IMG/VR virus record: IMGVR_UViG_3300030329_001372
Span: 1 to 40,326 of that record
DNA length: 40,326 bases
Source of the DNA: a virus
Direction: 5' to 3' (one strand)
This document shows, one piece after another, positions 22,801-30,837 of the stretch; within the stretch, counting starts at the first letter, position 1, and each line of letters starts with the position of its first letter. Below the pieces are notes generated by a model, which did no database searches, had not been told where the DNA came from, and saw nothing but the letters and a program-made list of their open reading frames with translations. The position numbers were made by a program, and so were the translations under genes.

Positions 22801-25800
22801 GAGCTTTATCTGATATTATCAACCAAAGATTTGGTCCACAAATGTCTGCAGGTGTTGAAACAGTTCCAGAATTAAGTAAAGAATTATTACAAGCTAATCC
22901 AGATAAGATATATGTTTTTGGAGATAATTGGGCAAGAACAGGAAAAGGCGGTCAAGCTATTATTAGAGATGAACCTAATGCTTTTGGTATAGCTACTAAG
23001 AAGTCTCCTCGAAAGTTTCTTACTGATGACGAGTTCGAAGCTAATAAACAAGCTATAGACAAAGATATAGAAAAAATTCTAGCAGAGGGTAAAACTATAG
23101 TACTTCCTGAAGCTGGTATTGGAACAGGTAGAGCAGGACCAAAAGACCCTATAACTGGACAGTGGACTGGGTTAGAGAATCAAGCTCCTAGAACTGCGGC
23201 TTACTTAGAAGAGGCTTTATTAAGATTAAAAAATCAACAAATGCCTGATAAATTTCCTAATATTCCAGATAATATACAAAAGATGGAAATGAGATTAGCT
23301 ATCAGAACTAGAGAGGCACAAGATTTTATAAAGGAGTGGGAGCAGATAGAACAGGCTGAGGGAATAAAACTTATCAGGGGCAAACAATTTAGAATAATGG
23401 ATGATAATAGACAGAAGAGGGTATCGGCTAATTATGATAGAACTATTCAATATACGACCAATGTAAACAGGCAAACTGGAGCAATCACCTTAGGGAGTGG
23501 TACTAAAAAGAGAGCACCTAGGGAGTTAAAAAGAAGGCAAGATATAGAATTAGATTACAGGAACAATCATGAACCTACATTTTGGAAAATACTTGATGAG
23601 ATAGAAAGTCTAGAAAATAATCTTCTGAGACATTTTGATTCATTTATTCCTGAAGGTGAGATAGTAGCTTCTGCTAACAAGACTGCTGGTCCTAATAGAA
23701 GATTACAACAAGTAACTGAAGATGTTATTACACAGATATTTGAACCTTCTAAAAGCTGGGGTGGATTGCAGGGATTAGATGAATTAGTAGAAAGAGCTAC
23801 ATCAGGAGACCTATTGTCGTATTTTCAAGAATTAGCTGATGATGCATTCCGACAATCTGCGGAAATAAAACAAAAGATTATTGGTAATAAAGCTTTAACT
23901 GGTTCATATATTAGAAGTCGTATTGCTGATAGACATAGACTTGCAGGGGGGAATTATGATGTTTATATAAAACATGCAGATAAACCAGACTTTGCATTCA
24001 AATTACCTTCATCTAGAAATATATTAAAAGATAAGTCGAATCCTAAATTTGAACAGAAGTTTGAAGACCTTGGGGATAAATTAACACTGGATATAGATGG
24101 GGTAGTACAAGAATTTGATAACTTTGATGCTCTTAATAGAAGTTATAAGGATAGATTCTATATACAAACTTTAGATGAAATGGCTATACCAAAGCGTTTA
24201 CCTGGTGATGATTTCGAATATGCCAATATGCAAGAAATGTTTGAATCAGGATATTATCTTGACTATGACATAACAAGAAAAGGTGACCCAGAGTTGCTTA
24301 GTGTTTTTTCTGGTAGGAGACCATTTGAATGGGGAGGTAAATCTACATATGTTGGACAAGACATGGGTCAACATGAAAGAAGACTTCTCCAGTCTTATCT
24401 AAATTCAAAGAAGACAATGGGATTAGGACCTAGAACAGTTAAGGTTTCAAAAACATCAGGCGAATTAGGAACTCCTATTGCGAAGTGGGATGCTTTTATA
24501 GAAGATATGTTTGATGGATTTATGTCAGCTCAAACAAATAAGTTCTCTCGTTCACCTGCTTTCATGCAATATTATTTAGATTGGTTTATTCAGAATTCTA
24601 GATTTATGCCTATGCAGGTTAAAGAACAGATAGTTGCTAGCTTCGAATCTGCTTGGGATGTAATTGCAAAAGAGAGTCTAGATGTTTCTTTAGCTAGAAG
24701 GATTGTAGCTGGAGCTAGGGATGCAAAAGGAAAAGTAAGGAAATCATGGGTAGATAAGACATTATCAGAACTTAAAATAGATATGGAGTTACATAAAGTA
24801 GGAGATGGTATAGATATAGATTCTATTCCTAAGAGAAGTAGGTTCAAACAAAATCTTGAATTTGAAGCTAGTGCAACTCAATCTGGAGAAAAAAGAACTT
24901 CTATGGAAATGATAGAAAATGGAGAAAGAACTTCTTTTACAACATATATGGATGAAAATAAAATTCCTATGAATGGAGACATAATACTCCTTACAACAGA
25001 GGATGGTGTAAATATACCAGTACAAGTAACACGTGTTACTCCTTATGAAGATATTAGAAAGAACCTTGCTAAATTTACACAATGGGCAGAAGATGAAGGA
25101 TTAAGATTAGATTGGGCATCTGAGGATGGAATAGAGAATTTATTCAAAGCATATCAAAAGACAATAGATACACCACTGGCAGGAAATTTAGATATAGTAA
25201 CTGAAAAAGGTCCTAATGTTATTAATGTTTTTAGAGGTAAAGTATCTGGGGGCAACAAACTAGATTTTGGAAACCCTTTCTTCCATAACAAAGAAAAGGT
25301 TATGGAACATTATGAATATCTGTATCCATTACAAACATCTAGCTATAAAGAAACAGTCGGATTATATAAGAGATGGTTGTATGGGGGAGATTTATTTGAT
25401 GAATCTGGTAATAGTAATTTACTAGGTAGGTCTGAAACTCCAGGGGAATGGACATTTCCTTGGTTCAAAAATGGAGACTTCATAGATGATGCACGGACAC
25501 AACGAAGACCAGAGCCTCAAAAAGGTTGGGATGCAGTTAGTAAGTGGCTAGATGAAGAACGAAAGAGAGTTATCAAGGCAATAGATGACGGTTACTTTGA
25601 TGGTAAAGATATCTTTTACAAGAGAGGTTTCAAAGACCCCAAGGGTGAGCCGAGTCATGCTGATGTATTAAGAGAATTTATATTAGAGAGAAGACCAGAC
25701 GCTTTCAAAAAGGCTGAGGTTAAATCAGTTACAGAAGGTAAGCAGTTAACATCTGTTAAATTTAGATATTACTCAGGTAGAACATTTACTACATTTGAGG

Positions 25801-27605
25801 AAGCAGATGAATTAGCTAAGTCTTATGCTTTAACACAAACTAAGAATTTACTTTATGATTTGAATAGAAGAGGGCAAATACTAGATGCACTAAGATTAGT
25901 ATTCCCATTCGGTGAAGCGTATAAGGAAATCCTAACAACACAGGCTAGATTGATGTCTGCGAATCCTCATAAAGCAAGAAGAGCCTCAATAGTTGTACAG
26001 AACATGCAAGATGACAGTATGTTTGGTCCAGACCCTGACCATAATGATGGTTTCTTTGCAGAAGACCCAGTAACAGGCGAACAAATGTACAACTTTGCAG
26101 ACCCAGGAGGAGTATTTTCTGGTTGGGTTGTAGGTGCAGACCCTGAAGATGTAGGTATAAGAGCTGGACTTAGAGGATATACAAGGAATCTAAACATGAT
26201 GGCTACTACAATTATGCCTGGTGTTGGTCCAGTTGTTCAAATACCAGCATCTTTGTTTAACGTAGCAGAGTTCGGCTTTGTTGCAGACCAGTTATTCCCA
26301 TTCGGTAGACCAGAGGTAAGACATGGTATAGAAGGAATATTAGATATACCTAAAGCTTTTGCAACAGCAACAATCCCGCCTTATATGAAGAAGATGTTCG
26401 CTGCTCTTAATCCACTACAGACAGGTATACCTGACCCTGCTGACCAATTTAGTCCTGAAACTTCAAAGGATATGGTAGGAATATTAGCAAGTACAACTAA
26501 AGACTTATTAAAAGTTAGAACATATGCAGGGACTGTAGATGTATCTTCAAGACAAGGACAGAGATTAGCTATAAAAGAAGCTGTTAGTGATGCTAGATGG
26601 CTTTCTTTAGTAAGAGGTGCTGTTCAATGGATGTGGTTTACAGGTGGAGAGGTTAGATATGAACAAGCTATAACAGATGAAGGTCTGTTATTTATGGACC
26701 CAGGTGCTGCTAAAGACTTAGACCCAGACGCAAGGTTTACAGGTTTTGCTAATTTAGTAAATGCATACTATAAGCTTTACTCTGAAGCTCAAGAATTAAT
26801 TAAAAACAATCCAGAATATGCAGATATGGACCCACAGTATCTAGCTACAAAGAACTTTGAGATATTATTTGGAAGCAATCCAATGCCATTGTTAATTAGG
26901 AAAACAAGAGAGATAACAGAGTATCCAATGGGAGATACAGGTCTAGAATGGGCAAGAGAAAATCCAGGATTGTTTGCTGAATATCCTAATACTGCAGTAT
27001 TTGGTAAGCCTTATGATGAGTTCGAAGAGTTTGATGTTAGAGCTTGGAGGGAGAGTCTAACTAAAGGTGCAAGAATAGGTCTTACACCGAATGATTGGTT
27101 GCATTTATTAAATCAAGCAAATGGAAGAATGGCTTATCAGAATATAAAGTACAGTGTTAAAAACAATCCAGAGTTTGCAGTCATGGACCCTATGGCTAGA
27201 CAGCATCTATTAGCTGAATCAAAGCTATTTATAATGGCAATGTTCCCTGGATTTGGTCAAGAACTAACTATGAGGAAACCAGCAGATTTAGAAACAAAGA
27301 TAGCTGAACTAAGAAGATGGGAAGATGAGCCAATGCTTCATAGCTCTGAAGCTGGTAAGGCATTGACAAAATACTTAACATTAAGAGATGCTTTGTTAGA
27401 AGAGTATAGATTACAGACAGGAAGACCTATGTCAACTCTTGGAGGTAAGAGTGCTATAGTTATTAGGAATCAATTAAGGGTGCTAGCTAAAATGTTAATT
27501 AATCAATACCCTGAATTTAGATATGTTTATAATAGTATATTAAGTAGGGAACTAGAAGAAGATATTCGTTCTGTTCCTGAAGGATTTGAGATACAAGGAA
27601 TATAA
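16812..27605 (+). CDS. Giant 3,597-residue polyvalent virion protein with SLOG, DUF7831-like and DUF4326-like modules
   Basis: One uninterrupted frame filling over a quarter of the window. Parts seen: an N-terminal helical region including WAWTLRVVGEEQVRMW (about 805); a coiled coil (about 1217-1330); a YpsA-like SLOG module starting IISGGQTGVDKGALVAAR (about 1565) and closing NPVINVAGPRER (about 1857); a phage domain with FSALNAKFADG...KGYKS (1882-2007); a DUF7831-like module PDKIYVFGDNWARTGKGGQA...LPEAGIGTGRAG (2018-2140); a DUF4326-like module VINVFRGK...FGNPF...YKRWL (2800-2860); and a C-terminal region opening LRLVFPFGEAYKEI (about 3032). SLOG domains bind nucleotide-type ligands. Such mixed giants, called polyvalent proteins, are thought to be injected with the DNA. 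The gene lies among virion genes and overlaps its neighbours by TAATG on both sides. No RNA polymerase motifs seen. Confidence 0.8.
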   Translation: MPAIYFRNPSRIELSEIQETSKLDKRLQGLGLDFQSNPTRVSEVHNYLERDGWMDHGLLAGMSLAALQNPLISLKRSNPAMRNIVDAWEEYTEEQSNLIGRMLKGTIRTAFVAMDSAAEKLIKRPIQSSAAVMINEDIPMEFALLELIPNLGFITAKALGQAPDTTMNEFRAKREAKKDELGPTQFGVAYEKFLNNESINLGTGFFGNSVVAEDTELYKRIAANTTNPQELENARRFIQQQLGDPITVDERNRVNANTYTFADGTARPISPGLVAMHRVADSADDRGYRITSGIVDGLFTLGLDPANVAGGYWSKVRRLRKQFPSSTTNVVKKRLMGNVAKRFMNFPGVEDYLNSPVVRELAEVGAKSRDISVQKSLVKNQIRHGDDASDILLEMVDSKTPEEWIEAIRKYGTRFEHKFEKYSKGWRKVGDDQWQPKKWKQRNKPQVDMHKYKVATGGRKAKFLELKRDLRTSRIVRDMWDMPQTSLSALDIEEAPFILDEWLDFFNAPPEFRLAYFKAVNKIKGDYSNRVRLSQLAEEGQLSDEILEKIGGMTTNVDLLKRPPSLSNVKSELMKIIEDGDKGALTGVEWFAYDEISGELRKHKDTLMSFFDKTYAGSEFPDIGKKLITKAVANTNELKRAFKLNPDTNTMQVNVAAIFEDGGDALVDGVSSGAIKAAHSATTLAEYLAHTITLPDPRELNRYIGNVRNAFRSLASWDMIALGPKRGVQKTVPIDKVSVPIKGTRVSEDEAVSLVERAWQSIQRGYKYNIGEVGSEMEGIGEAVMMRYLNKYMTKIWKPFALLRWAWTLRVVGEEQVRMWTEGLDSMFRHPISYFAFWVGDNAPMNALNGNMNNALKWKLAMSKGHGGYIGVNNFSRNREYRVIGTGDKRFASGWLNETLLDNSDDLTREIDEVVMSDVSRYASLTPDDPNVVYVIEGVEKGSTIAGIRNHVGDILPDPDQITSKTVGHIIYDLRHNKISADTQVANFIGDVVEDISGQNYEGYLNIKTLIQTVRSKVRNMSVEEVSKYQPPGIADKMTRNKLLEKTLMALDDYVIANSEVGQKITRRAGYKEEWLEGVIDGSRTMIHSKGADTRVAVGKILSFVDKKTKTLKYFRVVEVKQVNLFKNKKLKQNQIQIASAESELIRNGYSRGEASSLLRELKEKVDKLDEADIALINKEKDLLNNFIGQTNVTVGIRPITRKGGFDEKKVKEMLEREKQIEFALEAPTKDTDPKVLEELNKELREIDEYLEKEGGEVTSNLREKITVLQDKKRITRNRAKLEQELKTLQKDKDPIPDAIERVQEKLKRTDEIIEEANERLADIELRVQIGESEPFVILDDVFTSTKASGESFNIVEKHEVRPEFKLKALKQTRAKLEKILSENFGRRLDLTKGQITISKKKRGRVVPLWAARKESPEALAKKAAAEVQLKASDIVLTHNGRALIDMGVYQNVDDLLNADYSRLVQIIRALDKKIVQLKKIHNIDESHITPTKLRKLIKSTDEIAPELKASTDDVKELEALRLELDAVQGKIDVSGTNLSLYKLEPVNDDTLDLTRINGQRKAQLIISGGQTGVDKGALVAARKMQYKTGGMAPKNYVTDEGAALDLQDEFGLAEDINFLSPEDLVAKTVQLVDGTTVRTIPKGNFFKNIGWRKAKDVEERQLVYLDEKAIPQEMKDLGVKVGDVIKGETASEKSLIKSFVYRSRAIKNVDNADVQIIITSPRFSSSKLPKGRKAVTKGESMGTASTFNYATEGRWGLPRRIDLDTSNTYSSPQDFIWLTDRKHIAAHQHEHLIYSANIADDSTHTGIRKSKYKDTIVINIDKVIAEGGLDEDTMVLIDNILARYENPVINVAGPRERIVMGAKPAPVATVPVKDLGEVGTILGWSRYGDPGVETFEVSTKGDSFGKQFSALNAKFADGESVELKWAKKKGYKSIKEAKGKEAIHPDFPYYEEYLKIWNAWVDDKQKNFELMEELAEKTRGKQLTDFYANTDNNQARALSDIINQRFGPQMSAGVETVPELSKELLQANPDKIYVFGDNWARTGKGGQAIIRDEPNAFGIATKKSPRKFLTDDEFEANKQAIDKDIEKILAEGKTIVLPEAGIGTGRAGPKDPITGQWTGLENQAPRTAAYLEEALLRLKNQQMPDKFPNIPDNIQKMEMRLAIRTREAQDFIKEWEQIEQAEGIKLIRGKQFRIMDDNRQKRVSANYDRTIQYTTNVNRQTGAITLGSGTKKRAPRELKRRQDIELDYRNNHEPTFWKILDEIESLENNLLRHFDSFIPEGEIVASANKTAGPNRRLQQVTEDVITQIFEPSKSWGGLQGLDELVERATSGDLLSYFQELADDAFRQSAEIKQKIIGNKALTGSYIRSRIADRHRLAGGNYDVYIKHADKPDFAFKLPSSRNILKDKSNPKFEQKFEDLGDKLTLDIDGVVQEFDNFDALNRSYKDRFYIQTLDEMAIPKRLPGDDFEYANMQEMFESGYYLDYDITRKGDPELLSVFSGRRPFEWGGKSTYVGQDMGQHERRLLQSYLNSKKTMGLGPRTVKVSKTSGELGTPIAKWDAFIEDMFDGFMSAQTNKFSRSPAFMQYYLDWFIQNSRFMPMQVKEQIVASFESAWDVIAKESLDVSLARRIVAGARDAKGKVRKSWVDKTLSELKIDMELHKVGDGIDIDSIPKRSRFKQNLEFEASATQSGEKRTSMEMIENGERTSFTTYMDENKIPMNGDIILLTTEDGVNIPVQVTRVTPYEDIRKNLAKFTQWAEDEGLRLDWASEDGIENLFKAYQKTIDTPLAGNLDIVTEKGPNVINVFRGKVSGGNKLDFGNPFFHNKEKVMEHYEYLYPLQTSSYKETVGLYKRWLYGGDLFDESGNSNLLGRSETPGEWTFPWFKNGDFIDDARTQRRPEPQKGWDAVSKWLDEERKRVIKAIDDGYFDGKDIFYKRGFKDPKGEPSHADVLREFILERRPDAFKKAEVKSVTEGKQLTSVKFRYYSGRTFTTFEEADELAKSYALTQTKNLLYDLNRRGQILDALRLVFPFGEAYKEILTTQARLMSANPHKARRASIVVQNMQDDSMFGPDPDHNDGFFAEDPVTGEQMYNFADPGGVFSGWVVGADPEDVGIRAGLRGYTRNLNMMATTIMPGVGPVVQIPASLFNVAEFGFVADQLFPFGRPEVRHGIEGILDIPKAFATATIPPYMKKMFAALNPLQTGIPDPADQFSPETSKDMVGILASTTKDLLKVRTYAGTVDVSSRQGQRLAIKEAVSDARWLSLVRGAVQWMWFTGGEVRYEQAITDEGLLFMDPGAAKDLDPDARFTGFANLVNAYYKLYSEAQELIKNNPEYADMDPQYLATKNFEILFGSNPMPLLIRKTREITEYPMGDTGLEWARENPGLFAEYPNTAVFGKPYDEFEEFDVRAWRESLTKGARIGLTPNDWLHLLNQANGRMAYQNIKYSVKNNPEFAVMDPMARQHLLAESKLFIMAMFPGFGQELTMRKPADLETKIAELRRWEDEPMLHSSEAGKALTKYLTLRDALLEEYRLQTGRPMSTLGGKSAIVIRNQLRVLAKMLINQYPEFRYVYNSILSRELEEDIRSVPEGFEIQGI

Positions 27606-29029
27606 TGCCAGAAGAACGCAAACCAGCAGTAGTAGGATTAGAAGAAGTTTTGTCTAAAGACCCAGCAAAATCCTATGAAGAATTTGAAAGAACTCTTCAA
27701 GAGGAAATAGCAAAGACTGCTTTAGAAGAGCTTGAAGGAAGAGGATATGTTGGTTGGAAGCAAATGAATGAGATGTATCTGGAGCTATCTACTGCAGAAC
27801 AATGGGAATTATTAAAACCGTTAATACAACAGTATGGTTCAGTTGCACCTTATATAGGATTTTTTGAGGATTTGGATGATAATGAGATATTACAGTATGC
27901 TTCAGAACTAGGAGGAACATGGATGATAGAGGACTTCGATTTAATAAAAGACCAGTTCGATGACCCTAAAATATTCATACCTCAGTTAGAACAAGCTGCA
28001 GGGATTAATACAGTTTTAGAAACTGAACTTGCAAAGAATCTACATTTAATGGAGATAATAAAAGAACAGTTCCCTGAATTAGATTTCGATAATATAGAAG
28101 ACTGGGATGATGAAACTAAACAATCACTGTTACAGTTAGCATCAGATATGCCAGCAGGTGCAATACTAGCTTCTAATATACTAGGATATAATTCTCCAGT
28201 AACTCCTGTGTTCCCTGAACAAGAAGGTGCTGTAGGAAATAGACCTTTGTATAGAGAGGGTTTTGCTGAAGAAATGATAAGGGTTTTAAGTCCTATGAAC
28301 TTAGGTGTACTTCAAGAGTATTTAGTTCGTGGTAATCATCTATCAGCTATAGGTTCTTGGACTTATGGAGAGATAGGTACCGCAACTATTCAAGCTTTGG
28401 AAGCTGCATTTACTCAACACAACTTATCTGGTAGAGCTCCTGAACTAGATGATTTGATGAAAACAGAATTAATACAAAATCAAGTAACACCTGCAACATT
28501 TGATTTTATCTTTGAACACTTAAAAAAAGAACTTGTTAATGATGAGACAGCAAATGAGGAAAAAGAGGCTCAAGCATATTATGCTAAACCATTTTTGACA
28601 GACTCTACAGACCAAGTTATGAGAATAGGTGGTGAAGTGCTTGGTAGAAATATAGATTATAAAATGGCATCAGAGCTATCTGATATGTTCGACCAAATAA
28701 AAAGAAGTAAATATGATGAAGTACTAGAGACACAATTAGAATTAACAAAATCAAATAGAGAAAAAGAATTGTTTAACTTACAAAGAAAACGTCAAGCAAA
28801 ACATCTGGGTACTGACCCAACTGGATTAAAAACTGATATTGTTGAAGGTCTTGATGCTGGAGAAGTTGAACAAGAAGCAGAAAAACTAGCTAATATAGAG
28901 TTTAGTAGAAGATTAAAGGATACATATTTCAAACAGGAAATAGATGACAATGAACGTAGATATGCTATTAACCAAGCTTCTCTTGGTTTTAATAATGCCC
29001 TTAGGAACCTCGGAGGTCCTTATGGTTGA
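27605..29029 (+). CDS. Unknown internal virion-type protein
   Basis: 474 residues, largely helical and acidic, ending in a basic/polar tail (NNALRNLGGPYG). Segments such as YLELSTAEQWELLKPLIQQY and a long charged helix (LTKSNREKELFNLQRKRQAK) suggest a rod-like or coiled-coil protein. No family recognised. The start overlaps the giant gene (TAATG), and the end overlaps the lysozyme start by 8 bases, with GGAGG of the lysozyme inside. By position it is probably an internal core or ejection protein that works with the giant protein. Confidence 0.65.
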   Translation: MPEERKPAVVGLEEVLSKDPAKSYEEFERTLQEEIAKTALEELEGRGYVGWKQMNEMYLELSTAEQWELLKPLIQQYGSVAPYIGFFEDLDDNEILQYASELGGTWMIEDFDLIKDQFDDPKIFIPQLEQAAGINTVLETELAKNLHLMEIIKEQFPELDFDNIEDWDDETKQSLLQLASDMPAGAILASNILGYNSPVTPVFPEQEGAVGNRPLYREGFAEEMIRVLSPMNLGVLQEYLVRGNHLSAIGSWTYGEIGTATIQALEAAFTQHNLSGRAPELDDLMKTELIQNQVTPATFDFIFEHLKKELVNDETANEEKEAQAYYAKPFLTDSTDQVMRIGGEVLGRNIDYKMASELSDMFDQIKRSKYDEVLETQLELTKSNREKELFNLQRKRQAKHLGTDPTGLKTDIVEGLDAGEVEQEAEKLANIEFSRRLKDTYFKQEIDDNERRYAINQASLGFNNALRNLGGPYG

Positions 29030-29699
29030 AACACCACCATTGATGCAAGAAGAGCAAGTAGTAGAAGATATGATAACTTCAGAAAGAGGAGTACAGTTAC
29101 TAAAGAATCTAGAAACAGGAGATGGTAACCCTATACTAAAAGCATATAAAGATGGTAATTCATATTCTATAGGCTATGGACACCATACCACAAGTTTTAC
29201 AGAGTTTGATTTTGATAAGGATACAGAGATAACTGCTGAACAAGCAGAGGAATTATTATTCAATGACTTAGCTGTTGTTGAAAAAGAAGTTAATAAGTTA
29301 TTTAGTAGGGTTAATATCAATCAAAATGAGTTTGATGCTATTGTCATAGCATATTACAACAGACCAGTAGCTGTTAAAAGAAGTGGGTTAGTCAATGCTA
29401 TTGCTTCAGGAAGTGAAGAAGAGATTGAAGATGCTTGGTATAATAGTATACCAGAGAAAGCACCTAGAGGACTACGTTCTCAAAGGGTGCCTGCTGAATT
29501 AGACTGGTTCTTTACAGAAGCAGAACAAGAACAAGTAGATATGCAACCTATAGAAGATGCACCGTTATTAGAGGAAGATAGGAATGCTATGCTAGGAGAA
29601 GAAGTATCAACTGAAGATGCTGAAATCCAACAAGTTATGGCAACGCATATGATGGATATAATAAATTCCAAACGAGGTGCAGATGTCGCAAGCGAGTGA
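29022..29699 (+). CDS. Virion-associated lysozyme, GH24-like
   Basis: 225 residues from the ATG at 29022 (GGAGG five bases upstream; an open frame back to 28944 lacks such a site). The catalytic region resembles T4-type lysozymes: ERGVQLLKNLE (Glu31 as acid), LKAYKDGNSYSIGYGHHT (Asp44, Ser49 in place of Thr), then ITAEQAEELLFNDL and NQNEFDAIVIAYYNRP. Such enzymes cut the NAM-NAG bond of peptidoglycan. The residue spacing differs from T4 lysozyme, so activity is likely but not certain. The C-terminal 60 residues are acidic and unassigned. Lying among virion genes, not beside the holin, it is more likely a cell-wall-entry enzyme carried in the particle than the endolysin. Confidence 0.8.
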   Translation: MVETPPLMQEEQVVEDMITSERGVQLLKNLETGDGNPILKAYKDGNSYSIGYGHHTTSFTEFDFDKDTEITAEQAEELLFNDLAVVEKEVNKLFSRVNINQNEFDAIVIAYYNRPVAVKRSGLVNAIASGSEEEIEDAWYNSIPEKAPRGLRSQRVPAELDWFFTEAEQEQVDMQPIEDAPLLEEDRNAMLGEEVSTEDAEIQQVMATHMMDIINSKRGADVASE

Positions 29700-30837
29700 T
29701 TGGAGTGATGCCAATGTCCCTGCACCTGATAAGGTAGGGATTAAAGATGGTAAAACTTATTTCTTTTATCAGATACCTACCAGTTTAACTGGAGGTCAAG
29801 TAGGGTACCTATCCTATCAAGCTCCTGAAGCTTATAACTTCAATGTAGATGTAGATGCAGGGAGTATTGATGGACTATTGGATAATTCATTCTTTGCAGG
29901 AGACCATTTAGAAATAGAGGTAGGAGTTAATCCAATGCAATCTTATGTTGAAAGAATTAAATCTGTAGCTCGTGTTAGACCTTGGTTATTAAAGAAAGAA
30001 ACCACTGGACCAAATGCTGGTAAGTATGCTTTATTGAGTCTATTTGTACAACAGCTATTTGAACCTAATAAACCTATATCACAAGAGGAGTACCTTGCTG
30101 CATCAGATATATATGCAGGTATGAATGATAGACAGAGAGACTACTTTAGTGCAGTAGGCTTAGGAGAAGATTCTGCTGCTTGGAAAAACTTAGCTCAGGA
30201 AGCAACAATAACAGTTGCTTCTTTAATGGAGTCTAGAGGTTTTACAGATGTTCCTAAATCTGTACAAGAGTTTGTATATACTAAATATCTATCAGGTGAA
30301 TGGAATAAAGATTTTCTAGGGGAGAATTTAGATTATCTTAAATCACCAAATACATCTACTGTATTCGATAAGGAATTTGCAGACTTGATAGAAGGAGAAG
30401 CAATAGGTGTTAACAATATTAATAGCCAAACTACTAAGAAGTACCTTCAGTCTTACTTGGGAGGCAATATTGCTAATAAATATTCTCAGGAAGAAATACA
30501 AAAGATGTCAGATATTCTTAATCTACCTAATGGTAACCAGTTATTAGCTGGAACATTACAAGGTGAATGGGATAAGTTATTTCCTAATAGAGCAGGAAGT
30601 AACTGGGATGCTAGCTATACATTAGTAAATGAAATTGCTAAGCCTTGGGTAGGAGATTTGAATGAAATAAACGATTATGGTTTTATAGTAGATTTAATGA
30701 ATACAGATGATTCAAATGAACAAGGAAAGAAAGCTAGGATGTGGGGGTTATCCAATAACAACCAGACAACAGCTAATCTATTAGCTACACAAGCACAACG
30801 TTCATTTGGTTCTTCCTATAGGACGGTCGATACATAA
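29683..30837 (+). CDS. Unknown virion-type protein
   Basis: 384 residues from ATG 29683 (an in-frame GTG at 29677 is the alternative); overlaps the lysozyme end by 17 bases. The N-terminal 100 residues look beta-rich (KTYFFYQIPTSLTGGQVGYL), the rest helical (DRQRDYFSAVGLGEDSAAWK). A recurring helical layout of short Asn/Gly-flanked helices recalls phage ejection proteins, but no family is recognised. The stop overlaps the next start (TAATG). Probably an internal or connector protein. Confidence 0.6.
   Translation: MSQASDWSDANVPAPDKVGIKDGKTYFFYQIPTSLTGGQVGYLSYQAPEAYNFNVDVDAGSIDGLLDNSFFAGDHLEIEVGVNPMQSYVERIKSVARVRPWLLKKETTGPNAGKYALLSLFVQQLFEPNKPISQEEYLAASDIYAGMNDRQRDYFSAVGLGEDSAAWKNLAQEATITVASLMESRGFTDVPKSVQEFVYTKYLSGEWNKDFLGENLDYLKSPNTSTVFDKEFADLIEGEAIGVNNINSQTTKKYLQSYLGGNIANKYSQEEIQKMSDILNLPNGNQLLAGTLQGEWDKLFPNRAGSNWDASYTLVNEIAKPWVGDLNEINDYGFIVDLMNTDDSNEQGKKARMWGLSNNNQTTANLLATQAQRSFGSSYRTVDT

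Noticed and set aside
16812-27605. N4-like virion RNA polymerase, suggested by the size near 3,500 residues
   Set aside because: No polymerase motifs (catalytic Asp pair, R-x3-K-x6-Y-G) could be found; the recognisable modules are SLOG, DUF7831-like and DUF4326-like instead.
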